Shown here: positions 1 through 11,377 of the stretch, piece by piece
Layout of the letters: each line of letters starts with the position of its first letter
How positions within the stretch are numbered: position 1 is the stretch's first letter
Assembly: GCF_022539505.1 (NCBI RefSeq)
Contig: NC_061508.1
Span: 63,931,754 to 63,995,753, forward strand
DNA: 64,000 nt
Reading direction: 5' to 3'
Source: Lolium rigidum
Taxonomy: Eukaryota > Streptophyta > Magnoliopsida > Poales > Poaceae
The notes under the pieces: generated by a model
The model's database searches: none
Told to the model about the DNA's origin: nothing
Seen by the model: the letters and a program-made list of their open reading frames with translations, nothing else
Program-made: the position numbers and the translations under genes

Positions 1-459
1 AGCCACCATGCAGAGCCAGCCAGACTTGCCACCGTCGGCTCCCAAGAAAAGGGTCAGCTCCTGAACCTGCCGTTTCCCAAACTCCACCAAAAAAGGGCAG
101 GGCAGCTCCATCCTCTCCTTGGCTCAACCTGGCCAAACCGACAGCAGAAATACCAGAGTCGATCGCCTCTTCCACCGTTGAAAACCGATATCGCAGACAA
201 CATGCCAACGGCTTGATGAGCAAAAGGCTGTCTTGTACGCCACAATTGACACCTCTGACAGCACTGCCGAACTGGCGACCTTGCGCAAAGGGTTGGAGGT
301 CCTTGAAGAGAAGGTTCGGGCAACAAAATCAGCTCATTGATAGCTGAGGAAGCTCTCATTGTTCACTCCCTCGAGGAAGCAGAAGGCCTCGAAGCTGAGC
401 TGAAGAACGACTTGGTCGAAATCTGCGCCTTGAACACGCAGCTGGTAGATCCTGTGTAA
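1..459 (+). pseudogene. C-terminal remnant of antisense ORF of element C (coiled coil)
   Basis: The plus strand, opposite to the element's own gag, encodes a charged helical tail. From about 218 the frame reads EQKAVLYATIDTSD and further on heptad-like Glu/Lys/Leu runs (for example EEAEGLEAELKNDL), ending at a TAA at 457-459. At least one frameshift or stop interrupts it near 330-345, so it is broken. Grass Tat-type elements often carry an extra antisense gene between pol and the 3' LTR; the tail fits that position. I cannot see the N-terminal part, which lies outside the window, and do not assign a function. It could also be a captured host coiled-coil fragment. Confidence 0.55.
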
Positions 460-547
460 TTTGTACTAGAGTCGATGGCTGTGCATCGGCTTTGTTTCTT
501 AGTTCTAAAGTCGATGTCTGTGCATCGGCCGTACATCATGAGAATTT

Positions 548-667
548 TTTTTTACTGGCCGATTTTCTATCGGCCCCCAATATTTCACTGCACATGTATC
601 GCACATGTTTTTTACTGGCCAATTTTCTATCGGCCCCCAATATTTCACTGCACATGTATCGCACATG
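548..667. repeat. Two tandem 60-bp units in element C
   Basis: Two adjacent units repeat with an exact 60-bp period. Each carries ACTGGCC(G/A)ATTTTCTATCGG, a C5 tract and two ACATGTATCGCACATG-like words. They lie in the non-coding part of element C between the antisense ORF and the protease. A related single unit occurs in element A near 11005-11090. Confidence 0.85.
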
Positions 668-996
668 TTCATCTGATTAGGTGCCCCCCGAGCCGAATCT
701 GCCAGGTAACTGCAAATATCGGCTCTGTGGTTAGCCAAGGCACTGTATTTGAACGTCGGCTTCGTTAGGACCAACGTTGACTTCTTCCAGCTCATCAGCC
801 GACGTAAAACCGTTGCCCATTAGATCGACGTTGAACACAGGCAGAACGTATGGTGAGGATAATTTTGGCCGATCGCTGGAATCGGCCTCCATGTTGATTG
901 AATCGCTAACTGAAGGTTTTGCAATGTTCGTCCATAGATCTTTGGGGCCGATCACAAGGATCGGCCTCGCCACGTTCGTCCATAGATTTGTTCTTG

Positions 997-1584
997 CTAT
1001 ACGGTCAGGCCGGTGGATAAGACCAGCCTAACCCCGTCCTTCGTGACGTCGATGCGCTCGCGATCGTCCAAATTGATGCTCGAGAGTGGCTCTTGGCCTG
1101 TCATCTCCCAAACGTTCATGCCAGCCGTTGAAATCTCGGCTGAGTCATCTGCGTGGACGACCTCTACTTCATCTCCATCCCATTGTATTAAGCATTGGTG
1201 CATCGTGGATGGAATGCAACGATTGGCGTGGATCCAATCTCTCCCTAGCAGGACAGCATAGGTGCTCTTGCTATCGACAATAAAGAACGTCGTAGGGATG
1301 GTTTTCCTTCCTACGGTCGGATCCACGTTCGGAACACCTTGTGCGTCGGATGCTTGGCCGTTGAAATCGCTCGGTGTCACGTTGGTCTTGATCGGATCCG
1401 AGCTAGAGCGTCCCAACCGACGTAGCATGGAGTATGGCATAATGTTGATTGCCGCTCCGGTGTCCACCGAGCATCTTGTTGACGGGCTGCCCATTGATAT
1501 AGCCTCGCAAGTACGGGGCCTTCGGGTGTACGTAGCTTCTTTCTCGTGGCTTCTCAAAGATAACCGGCCGTGGGCCGCGATCAA
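997..1584 (-). pseudogene. Retroviral-type aspartic protease region of element C
   Basis: The minus-strand frame contains the DTGAA active-site motif of retropepsin-like proteases followed by a second conserved block ending VLLGRDWIHAN, which is typical of plant Gypsy protease domains. The protease would cleave the Gag-(Pol) polyprotein. Downstream the frame runs through an acidic segment and stops at 997 with no reverse transcriptase. Relative to gag it lies in the expected order. Element A lacks this whole block. The frame is open over 195 codons, but the flanking gag is frameshifted, so the polyprotein as a whole is not intact. Confidence 0.75.
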
Positions 1585-1670
1585 GTTGTGCCACGGGTGC
1601 TTCGTCTAATCTCGGAGCACTAAACTCCGTCGGAAGGATGAACACCATGTTTGTGCCGGCCGATGTCTCA

Positions 1671-4147
1671 TCATCGGCTTTCTTTTGTCCGGGGCGCCAC
1701 TCTTTCCTTTGTGGCCGACCTTCTTCGTCCGGGGTTCGCTGAATTTTCGCGGCCGGATCGGGCCGCGCCTTCCTTAACGTGTGCGGTATAACCTTTCGGC
1801 TTCCTCCAAACCACGTAGTCGCCGAACCCTACGCTTTTGGGAACGGGCTGAGTCCATCGGGGCACCACCTTGGCCGGTGGTACTTATCTTCTTCTTCTTC
1901 ATCATCGTCCTCTAGTTCCTCGAGATCTTCTACACGAGAGGACTCGGCGTGCTTGTTCGAGGCGGGAGAGGCCCTAGACGTTTGAACACGGACACGTTAG
2001 TCGCATCCTTCTTCTTCGTCTACATTACGGGCGGTTGCCGATTGTAGGCAATCGGCTCATTCCTGAATCCCAGCGAGTGTCCGAAGAAGGGACAGGTCCC
2101 AGTGCCTATCCACGTCGTCTTGCTCTCTCGACTTTTCCTTGGCGTGGCGCTCATATCTCTCCTCGTCGCGATCATGCCGACGATGTCTCCTGGCGTCCCT
2201 AGCCAGACGATCTCTTTCGTCCTCGTTGTTGTATCGTCGGCGTTGGTCGTATTGACTCACATATTTGTTGAGGAGGTGATCAGAGAGAGGTCGCTGATAT
2301 CGCACATTCCTCACTTCTCCCTCTGTATGTAGCGCTTGCCATCATGCCGGAGCCGATCGCGTGGAACGGCTTCCTCTTTGTCGTTGTCATGAGAGCAGCT
2401 GCCCTCGTCTCTGTCCTTACCAGAGTGGTGCCCAGGTCCTACCATGTTGATGTTGAACGAGAATCCTGGCGGCACCCTCCGGGGTAAGTGCACTCCACCA
2501 TGTTAACGGCGGGGAAGGGGTGTGTGTCGACCTTCATGGCGTGCTGGCTGAAAATTAGACGCCCTTGGTCTATCGCCATTTGGACCTGCTGCCGCCACAC
2601 CCTGCGGTCGTTGGTGGCATGGGTGAACGTGTTATGCCACTTGCAGTATGGCTTTCCGTTCAGCTCCTGAGCCGTGGGGATCTTGTGGCCTTCGGGTACC
2701 TTTAGCTGCTTCTCCTTAAGTAAGAGGTCGAAAATTTGCTCGGCCTTGGTGACGTCGAAGTCAAACCCTCTTGGAGGACCTTGTGGCTTAACCCACTTGC
2801 AGGACACGGGGCTTGCCCCCTGAGTCCATTCAGCCACTTGCTACCTCTTGATCTCCCGCGAGCCTTCATCTTCATCCGCCTCAACCGGGACCACCGCACG
2901 CTTGAATTTATCCTGGTATACGTACGGGTGGCGCTTGTTCATATAATGACGGCTTACGCACCATGTGCGCCGGTGAAGGGTAGTACGCTTGGGAGGCCAC
3001 ATCCTTGATCGGTGATGCGAGACCCACCACCGCCAACTCGGCTGCTTCTTTTTCGGTCACACGAGCCGAATAGCATCGGTTCCTAACGGTTCGAAGCGCT
3101 GGATGTATTCCGATCATTGTTTCTCCGCGCTTCGTCGTACTTGTGCTAGATCGGCAATGCCGGTCTCGGAAGCCTCCGAGTGATGCGCATGTGGAACTGC
3201 TCCTCCAGCTGCTTCCAAGTCCGGATTGAGTCCGGTGGCAGCGATGTGTACCACCCGAAAGCCGATCCTGTGAGGGACCGTGCGAAGAACCTCACACGCA
3301 GCTCATCCGATGCCGAGATCGTGCCCAGCTGTGCCAAATATCGGCTCACATGCTCGATTGAGTCGGAGCCATCCGATCCACTAAATTTGGAGAATTCGGG
3401 GAGCCGATACTTGGGTGGTAGTGGGATCAACTCGTACTCGTTGGGGTACGGCTTGGAATAGCCGATTGCCCTCCTTTTCGGCACCATGCCGAACCGGTCT
3501 CTCAAGATTGTACTAATCTGATCCGCGGTGCTTGGCTGCAGGAGTCGAACTCGAAGATTCGCCGGAGTGGCATACTTAGCCAGCCACGCTTGCTTCTCAA
3601 GCTCGAGCCAAGCTGCAGGAGTTGGGCTCTGGAGGTTTGTCGGGGTGGCATACTTAGCTAGCCACGTCTGCTTCTCAAGATCTGTTCCCGAAGTTCCTCC
3701 TGCTGTTCCCGAAGTCCCTGCTGTTGCAGTCTGGTTCGTGAGTGCCCAGTTACTGCAGTCTGGCACGTATGTGCACGTGTATCCGTGAGGGATCTCCTGG
3801 ATCACCCGAAGAGCGACACGCTCCAAAGTGTTCACCAGGCTCTCAGAATGGCGGTGCAGCGAATGAGCTACCATGAAGTTAATCTCCTGACGCAGAGACC
3901 TGGTGCGTTCTTCTGACGGGGCGGACAGGTCCACTCCTTCGAGCGCGCCTTCGGGTGAGAACCCTTTCCACCCGATGCCGTGTGAGCGGGTTCTCCGGAA
4001 AGAGCCGATGAGGTCGGCTTCGAGGATCGCTTTGACCTCGTCATACTTCTTCTTGAGCTCCTCGGTCGGATCCTCGTACGTGAGCGGAGTGCCTTCCGCC
4101 ATCTCGGATGTAGATGGCGATGCGGTTGATGTCGAAGACTGTCCCAC
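1671..4147 (-). pseudogene. gag of element C, frameshifted
   Basis: The open part 3146-4147 starts at a Met 16 bp inside the LTR boundary and encodes about 330 residues of Gag: an N-terminal helical region, a tandem pair of KQ(T/A)WLAKYATP motifs, and the conserved capsid block with FGWYTSLPPDSIRTWKQLEE. The frame breaks near 3146-3180 and again near 3120; the continuation is seen at 2908-3117 and 2439-2837. The latter has the YCKWHNTFTHATNDRRVW block, where the final Cys of the related motif in element A is Arg. A charged Arg/Asp-rich tail follows at 2057-2314. Compared with element A, about 65 residues after the RVIQEI block are absent. Several breaks sit at CTG/CAG-type sites (see findings). 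Confidence 0.8.
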
Positions 4148-4158
4148 CGGGCGTGCCA
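4141..4158 (-). promoter_or_regulatory. Primer-binding-site-like sequence of element C
   Basis: Five bases inside the LTR end at 4164, the minus strand reads TGGCACGCCCGGTGGGAC, which begins with the TGG expected opposite a tRNA CCA end. The identical 18-mer sits at the same distance from the LTR in element A (14143-14160). I do not assign the tRNA. Confidence 0.6.
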
Positions 4159-4163
4159 GAATG

Positions 4164-4297
4164 TGTTGCGGTCAGAAACACACCGGCGAGCAGCGACGGG
4201 CAACACAGTAGAGCCGGGAGGCTCCCAGGACTGCGGCTGGCCCTGGTCCCTCCGAGCGACGGCCCGCAAAGACTCGGCACGCACGTCCGATGCTGAT
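4164..4297 (-). repeat. 5' LTR of element C, inner piece
   Basis: This piece aligns with the first about 130 bases of the plus-strand view of the element A LTRs (TGTTG..GTCAGAAAC, ACGGGCAACAC, GAGCGACGGCCCGCAAAG). It stops at the insertion point of element B. The remainder of the same LTR resumes after 19845. Confidence 0.85.
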
Positions 4298-5891
4298 TGA
4301 TGCGTGTAGTTGACACGTCCGTTGGGAACCCCAAGAGGAAGGTGTGATGCGCACAACGGCAAGTTTCCCTCAGTAAGAAACCAAGGTTTAATCGAACCAG
4401 TAGGAGTCAAGAAGCACGTTGAAGGTTGATGGCGGCGGGATGTAGTGCGGCGCAACACCGGAGATTCCGGCGCCAACGTGGAACTCGCACAACACAACCA
4501 AAGTACTTTGCCCCAACGAAACGGTGAGGTTGTCAATCTCACCGGCTTGCTGTAACAAAGGATTAACCGTATTGTGTGGAAGATGATTGTTTGCAAGAAA
4601 ACAGTAAAACAAGTATTGCGATAGATTGTATGCGATGTAAAGAATAGGACCGGGGTCCACGAGTTCACTAGAGGTGTCTCTCCCATAAGATAAAAGCATG
4701 TTGGGTGAACAAATTACGGTCGGGCAATTGACAAATAGAGAGGGCATAACAATGCACATACATGACATGATAAATATAGTGAGATTTAATTGGGCATTAC
4801 GACAAAGTACATAGACCGCTATCCAGCATGCATCTATGCCTAAAAAGTCCACCTTCGGGTTATCATCCGAACCCCTTCCGGTATTAAGTTGCAAAACAAC
4901 GGACAATTGCATTAAGTATGGTGCGTAATGTAATCAATAACTACATCCTTAGACATAGCATCAATGTTTTATCTCTAGTGGCAACAGACACATCCACAAC
5001 CTTAGAATTTTCCGTCACTTGTCCCGGATTTAATGGAGGCATGAACCCACTATCGAGCATAAATACTCCCTCTTGGAGTTAAGAGCAAAAACTTGGCCAA
5101 AGCCTCTACTAATAACGGAGAGCATGCAAGATCATAAACAACACATAGGTAATAACTTGAGAATTATCATAACATAGTATTCTCTATCCATCGGATCCCG
5201 ACAAACACAACATATAGTATTACAGATAGATGATCTTGATCATGTTAGGCAGCTCACAAGATCCAACAATGAAGCACAATGAGGAGAAGACAACCATCTA
5301 GCTACTGCTATGGACCCATAGTCCAGGGGTGAACTACTCACTCATCACTCCGGAGGCGACCATGGCGGTGAAGAGTCCTCCAGGAGATGAATCCCCTCTC
5401 CGGCAGGGTGCCGGAGGAGATCTCTAGAATCCCCCGAGATGGGATTGGCGGCGGCGGCGTCTCAGTAAGGTTTTCCGTATCGTGGCTCTCGGTACTGGGG
5501 GTTTCGAGACGGAGGCTTTAAGTAGGCGGAAGGGCAGGTAAAGAGGCGGCACGAGGGGCCCACACCATAGGTCGGCACGGCCAGGGCCAGGGCCGCGCCG
5601 CCCTGGTGTTACGCCACCTCGTGGCCCCACTTCGACTCTCCTTCGGTCTTCTGGAAGCTTCGTGGCAAAATAGGACCCTGGGCGTTGATTTCGTCCAATT
5701 CCGAGAATATTTCGTTACTAGGATTTCGAAACCAAAAACGAGAAAACAGACAATCGGCTCTTCGGCATCTTGTTAATAGGTTAGTTCCGGAAAATGCACG
5801 AATATGACATAAAGTGTGCATAAAACATGTAGATATCATCAATAATGTGGCATGGAACATAAGAAATTATCGATACGTCGGAGACGTATCG
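4298..5891 (-). repeat. 3' LTR of element B
   Basis: Matches 18243-19845 nearly throughout. Plus-strand start is TGATGCGTGTAGTTGACACG and the end is CGTCGGAGACGTATCG, so the terminal base differs from the TATCA seen in the other copy. The polypurine tract CTAAGCTTGGGGATGCC abuts it on the minus strand. Confidence 0.9.
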
Positions 5892-8316
5892 GCATCCCCA
5901 AGCTTAGTTACTGCTCGTCCCGAGCGGGTAAAACGATAACAAAGATAATTTACGAAGTGACATGCCATCATAACCTTGATCATACTATTTGTAAACATAT
6001 GTAATGAATGCAGCGATCAAAACAATGGTAATGACATGAGTAAACAAGTGAATCATAAAGCAAAGACTTTTCATGAATAGTACTTCAAGACAAGCATCAA
6101 TAAGTCTTGCATAAGAATTAACTCATAAAGCAATAAATCAAAGTAAAGGTATTGAAGCAACACAAAGGAAGATTAAGTTTCAGCAGTTGCTTTCAACTTG
6201 TAACATGTATATCTCATGGATAATTGTCAACATAGAGTAATATAATAAGTGCAATATGCAAGTATGTAGGAATCAATGCACGAGTTCACACAAGTGTTTG
6301 CTTCTTGAGGTGGAGAGAAATAGGTGAACTGACTCAACATAAAAGTAAAAAGAATGGTCCTTCAAAGAGGAAAGCATCGATTGCTATATTTGTGCTAGAG
6401 CTTTTATTTTGAAAACATGAAACAATTTTGTCAACGGTAGTAATAAAGTATATGAGTTATGTAAATTATATCTTACAAGTTGCAAGCCTCATGCATAGTA
6501 TACTAATAGTGCCCGCACCTTGTCCTAATTAGCTTGGACTACCGGATCATCGCAATACACATGTTTTAACCAAGTGTCACAATGGGGTACCTCCATGCCG
6601 CCTGTACAAAGGTCTAAGGAGAAAGCTCGCATTTTGGATTTCTCGCTTTTGATTATTCTCAACTTAGACATCCATACCGGGACAACATGGACAACAGATA
6701 ATGGACTCCTCTTTAATGCATAAGCATGTGGCAACAATTATTATTCTCATATGAGATTGAGGATATATGTCCAAAACTGAAACTTCCACCATGATTCATG
6801 GCTTTAGTTAGCGGCCCAATGTTCTTCTCTAACAATATGTGCTCCAACCATTAAGGTGGTAGATCTCTCTTACTTCAGACAAGACGGACATGCATAGCAA
6901 CTCACATGATATTCAACAAAGAATAGTTGATGGCGTCCCCAGAAGCATGGTTATCGCACAACAAGCAACTTAATAAGAGATAAAGTGCATAAGTACATAT
7001 TCAATACCACAATAGTTTTTAAGCTATTTGTCCCATGAGCTATATATTGCAAAGGCGAATGATGGAATTTTAAAGGTAGCACTCAAGCAATTTACTTTGG
7101 AATGGCGGAGAAATACCATGTAGTAGGTAGGTATGGTGGACATAAATGGCATAGTGGTTGGTTCAAGGATTTTGGATGCATGAGAAGTATTCCCTCTCGA
7201 TACAAGGTTTAGGCTAGCAAGGTTATTTGAAACAAACACAAGGATGAACGGTGCAGCAAAACTCACATAAAAGACATATTGTAAACATTATAAGACTCTA
7301 CACCGTCTTCCTTGTTGTTCAAAACTCAATACTAGATATTATCTAGACTTTAGAGAAACCAAATATGCAAACCAAATTAGCAAGCTCTAGGTGTTTCTTC
7401 ATTAATGGGTGCAAAGTATATGATGCAAGAGCTTAAACATGAGCACAACAATTGCCAAGTATCAAATTATTCAAGACATTTTAGAATTACTACATGTAGC
7501 ATTTTCCAATTCCAACCATATAACAATTTAACGAAGAAGAAACTTCGCCATGAATACTATGAGTAAAGCCTAAGGACATACTTGTCCATATGCAACAGAC
7601 GGAGCGTGTCTCTCTCCCATACGATGAATGCTAGGATCCATTTTATTCAAACAAAAACAAAAACAAAAACAAACCGACGCTCCAAGCAAAGCACATAAGA
7701 TGTGACGGAATAAAAATATAGTTTCAGGGGAGGAACCTGATAATGTTGTCGATGAAGAAGGGGATGCCTTGGGCATCCCCAAGCTTAGACGCTTGCGTCT
7801 TCTTAAAATATGCAGGGGTGAACCACCGGGGTATCCCCAAGCTTAGAGCTTTCACTCTCCTTGATCATATTGTATCATACTCCTCTCTTGATCCTTGAGA
7901 ACTTCCTCCACACCAAACTCGAAACAACTCATTAGAGGGTTAGTGCACAATAAAAATTAACATGTTCAGAGGTGACACAATCATTCTTAACACTTCCGGA
8001 CATTGCATAAAGCTACTGGACATTAATGGATCAAAGAAATTCATCCAACATAGCAAAAGAGGCAATGCGAAATAAAAGGCAGAATCTGTCAAAACAGAAC
8101 AGTCCGTAAAGATGGATTTTATTGAGGCACCAGACTTGCTCAAATGAAAATGCCCAAATTGAATGAAAGTTGCGTACATATTTGAGGATCACTCACGTAA
8201 ATTGGCATAATTTTCTGAGTTACCTACAGAGAATTAGACCCAGATTCTTGACAGCAAAGAAATCTGTTTCTGCGCAGTAATCCAAATCTAGTATTCACTT
8301 TACTATCAAAGACTTT
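5892..8316 (-). other. 3' internal region of element B, no coding sequence recognised
   Basis: AT-rich sequence between the 3' LTR and the point where element A inserted. I see no reverse transcriptase, RNase H or integrase motifs in any frame. It contains three copies of a polypurine-tract-like word (minus strand CTAAGCTTGGGGAT) at 5891-5907, 7772-7788 and 7831-7846. Confidence 0.6.
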
Positions 8317-8321
8317 ACTTG

Positions 8322-9490
8322 TGTTGACGTCAGAAACCCCCTGGCGGGCAGACGGGCAACACCGTAGAGCCGGGAACAACTAGGGCTGCGGCTGGCCCCA
8401 GTCCCTCAGAGCGACGGCCCGCAAAGCCTCCTGGTCGCACGTCCGATGCTTATCACAAGGGCGTGCCACCCGACCTATACCCGGTCGGGAAGGTGTGGAT
8501 GATGCCTCGCTTAGTTTCCTGCAGGGCACACACGTAAACGTTAAATACGAGCCTCGATCGGCTCTCGAGGTTATCTCGTGAATCGGCTCAAAGAGCCGAT
8601 CCACCCATGATTCGGACGGGGTGTCCGAATATATGGTGGTCCCGCTTGATCAAGATAAAGCTAATAAGATCTACGACGATTTAGGGTTTTCACCGCATAA
8701 TCGGATCATCCTACTCACGATTGGGCCTCGCGCTCGCGCACGGTGACCGTAAGCCGATCCTAGACAGGGCCTAAAAACCAACACGAGGTTGATCCCCGGA
8801 ACATCCTTTCTAGGGCTAGCAAACGCCACCCTACACGCCGCTGGATCCTCCAACCCTTTGTAAGGCCTAACTATCGCGGATATTAAACTAATCCTTGATG
8901 AAACAAGGAGCAACCGTAACGGATCAGATCTACTAAACTATGATCAAGCGGGGTGCCGCCCCTACACCTAAGATAGGTGTAAGGGCGGCTAGATATGCAA
9001 GGGTTGCACTACGATAGCATGTAATTCGAAGAACAATGCTAACCCTAACACATCTAAGATAACTACGTTGCTCGCCATCAAAAAGGCTTCAGCACGAGCA
9101 ACGCATGAACAACGTGATAGGCATTACGCTGCCTAGATCGCAAGATGCGATCTAGGCAGCATGGTGCTTACCGGTAGAAACCCTCGAGATGAAGGAGTTG
9201 GCGATGCGCCGAGATTTGTTTGTGGTTGAACGTTGGTTGTTGTTTATTCCATAAACCCTAGGTACATATTTATAGTCCAGCGGACTTTCTAATGTGGGCG
9301 TGCACTAAACCGTGCACGGGTAAAACTCTAACTTCTAAATTCTAAACATAATCTACTATATTAAGATACACGGGCTAACTAGCCCAAACTCTGCGTATAA
9401 AGGCCGATTCACATATTTCTTCCATATAGATTCTTCACGTCCATCTTGATCGCGGCCCACCTCTGATTCGGTCAAATTCTGGTGATAACA
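8322..9490 (-). repeat. 3' LTR of element A
   Basis: Plus-strand boundaries are TGTTGACGTC and GGTGATAACA. It is the same length as the partner at 14166-15334. The C-rich CATGCCCCCCTGG at 9491-9503 next to it is the polypurine tract when read on the minus strand. Confidence 0.95.
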
Positions 9491-9688
9491 CATGCCCCCC
9501 TGGTTTTGGAAATGATATTTCCAAAATCATTATGCTCTTCTTTCGTCGGGTCATGTCGTGGCAGAGCGAGAACCGCCTCGGAATCTTCCATCATTACGCC
9601 TCGCCTCCCGGGCTTCCCCGTACGAATTGACAATTTCGGCATCACGCCCTCGAGAACCGTCATGGCATTAAATCTCCACTACACTCTC

Positions 9689-9696
9689 TTTATTTA
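9689..9696 (+). promoter_or_regulatory. TATA-like box of the antisense ORF in element A
   Basis: TTTATTTA lies about 80 bp before the ATG at 9776 and is followed by a pyrimidine-rich leader typical of plant 5' UTRs. It suggests that the antisense ORF has its own promoter; this is inference from composition and spacing. Confidence 0.4.
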
Positions 9697-9775
9697 TCTT
9701 TGCCAAACGGTTCACCACTCCATCCCCTTGCTCTGCTCTGTTCACCAAACCAAAAAACCCTCTCCCCCTGCAGCC

Positions 9776-10211
9776 ATGTCTTCCCCTTCCTCCTCTGCTT
9801 CAAGCTTCTCTCTCCAATCGTCGCCGAAGAACAAGGAAGTGGAGGATCCCCGCTCCGGGGCGAACCCCATCTCCTCTGACAAGGAGAAGAAAGAAGGAGA
9901 AGTGGAGAGGACTAAGGCCTCCCCCTCCACCAGGCTTCCGCCGAAGAAGCGCTCCCGCATGTGGGCGGACAGCGAGGACGACGATGACGACGAGGAAGAA
10001 GAAGATGAGGAGGAGGAAGACGATTCCTCCTCCTCCGCTGGGCATCCTCCAACGAAGCGCTTCCGCAGCTGGGCGGATAGCGAGGATGATGATGATGACG
10101 AGGAGGAGGAGGAAGCTCCAGCCGACGGCTGGGGCAGCAGCCGAGCGAGGAGCTTCCGGGAGCGGCGCCGACGACCTCGACGACGGCGATGATGAGGACA
10201 GCGACGACTAG
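9776..10211 (+). pseudogene. Antisense acidic ORF of element A
   Basis: An ORF opposite to gag starts at the ATG at 9776 after a C-rich leader. It encodes a Ser-rich N-terminus, a basic PPKKRSR stretch, and a tandem repeat of the unit (M/S)WADSEDDDDDEEEE. Near 10130 the frame shifts: the first frame goes into an Arg-rich run ending at 10192, while the neighbouring frame ends in a natural-looking acidic tail with a stop at 10209-10211. Possible splice acceptors (TTTGCAG at about 10413, CTTGCAG at about 10483) lie downstream, so this may be exon 1 of a longer antisense gene whose last exon corresponds to 1-459 in element C. Function unknown; the acidic and basic runs suggest a nuclear protein, but this is only composition. 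Confidence 0.55.
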
Positions 10212-10549
10212 TAGAGTAGGACCAGTAGTAGCAGTGCACTAGGCACCAGATCCCTCTTTTGAGAGCCATTGGCTCTTCTTGTAAAGCCGCTCCTTTGAAT
10301 TAATGAGAATTGTTCTCTCAATTTCTCCCTACATTAATCCAATTTCCATCCTTCCGCTTGCCACACCAAGACCGATAGCAACTAATCGGATTATTATACT
10401 TGACCGTGGTATTTTGCAGTCCCGCAGCCGATGACTGTTCATCGGCCAATTTGAGAAACCAGTCTTCTTTCTTTTCTTGCAGCACCAGCACGGTCCAACC
10501 CTCGTACAAGACGACGGCTTTTCCTTCCCAGCTCCTCCGTCACAATGCA

Positions 10550-10745
10550 GAGCCAGCCGATTCCAACAAAATCGGTTCCCCAGAGCAAGGACCTTTGGGG
10601 CGAGCTGCCCCCCGGGCCTTAGTCAAGGCGAATCAGCTAAATGTGCCGCCATCAGCCTCAAATTATGGTGTAGCCAGCCGATTTTAACAACATCGGCTCC
10701 CCATAGCAGCGAACCTTCAGGGCGAGCTGCCCCCCGAGCTTCCTC
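10550..10745. repeat. Imperfect direct repeat with GAGCTGCCCCCC in element A
   Basis: Two units (about 10550-10620 and 10673-10745) share AGCCGATT..AACA(A/C)ATCGG and GGGCGAGCTGCCCCCCG. They belong to the non-coding region between the antisense ORF and gag and add to the C6 tracts discussed in the findings. Confidence 0.7.
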
Positions 10746-11377
10746 AGTCCCCTTCTTTGTCTGAGGCAAACCACCCTTAGCTTGATCTGCACATCCCTGC
10801 TGCTCTTGTCATTGTTTTTGAAGAGAGGATCCGAGCCCTTAAACTACTCCATTGAGGAGTTCTTCCATTAAAATCTCCCTTCGTGCTCCATTGACCCTCT
10901 GATCGTAACAGTTATTCCTCTTGAGTCGATGGCCATGCATCGGCTTTCATATCCTTAAGTCGATGTCTGCTGCATCGGCTGTGCTAAAAAAAATTTGAAT
11001 TTTCGGCCGATTTATGTATCGGCCCCCATACTCCAATACCCATCATCAAAGGATGAGACACTTCTACTGCACATCCTCGTGTTTTATCCTTCTATGTGCC
11101 CCCCGAGCCGATTCTGTCAAGAGAATTGATGGCATCGGCTCTCCAGGGATTCCCTGTTGGATCGAATGTTGAACCTAGGCAGAATGTATGATGAGGATAA
11201 TTTTGGCCGATTGCTGGAATCGGCCTCCACGTTGCTTGCTCGGTGAAGGTTTTGTAATGTCCCTTCATAAATCTTTTGAGGCCGATCACAAGGATCAGCC
11301 TCGCCGCATTTGCTCATTGACGTGCTCTTGCTACTCGTTCAGGCCGGTAGATAAAACCAGCCCAACCTCTGACTTTA

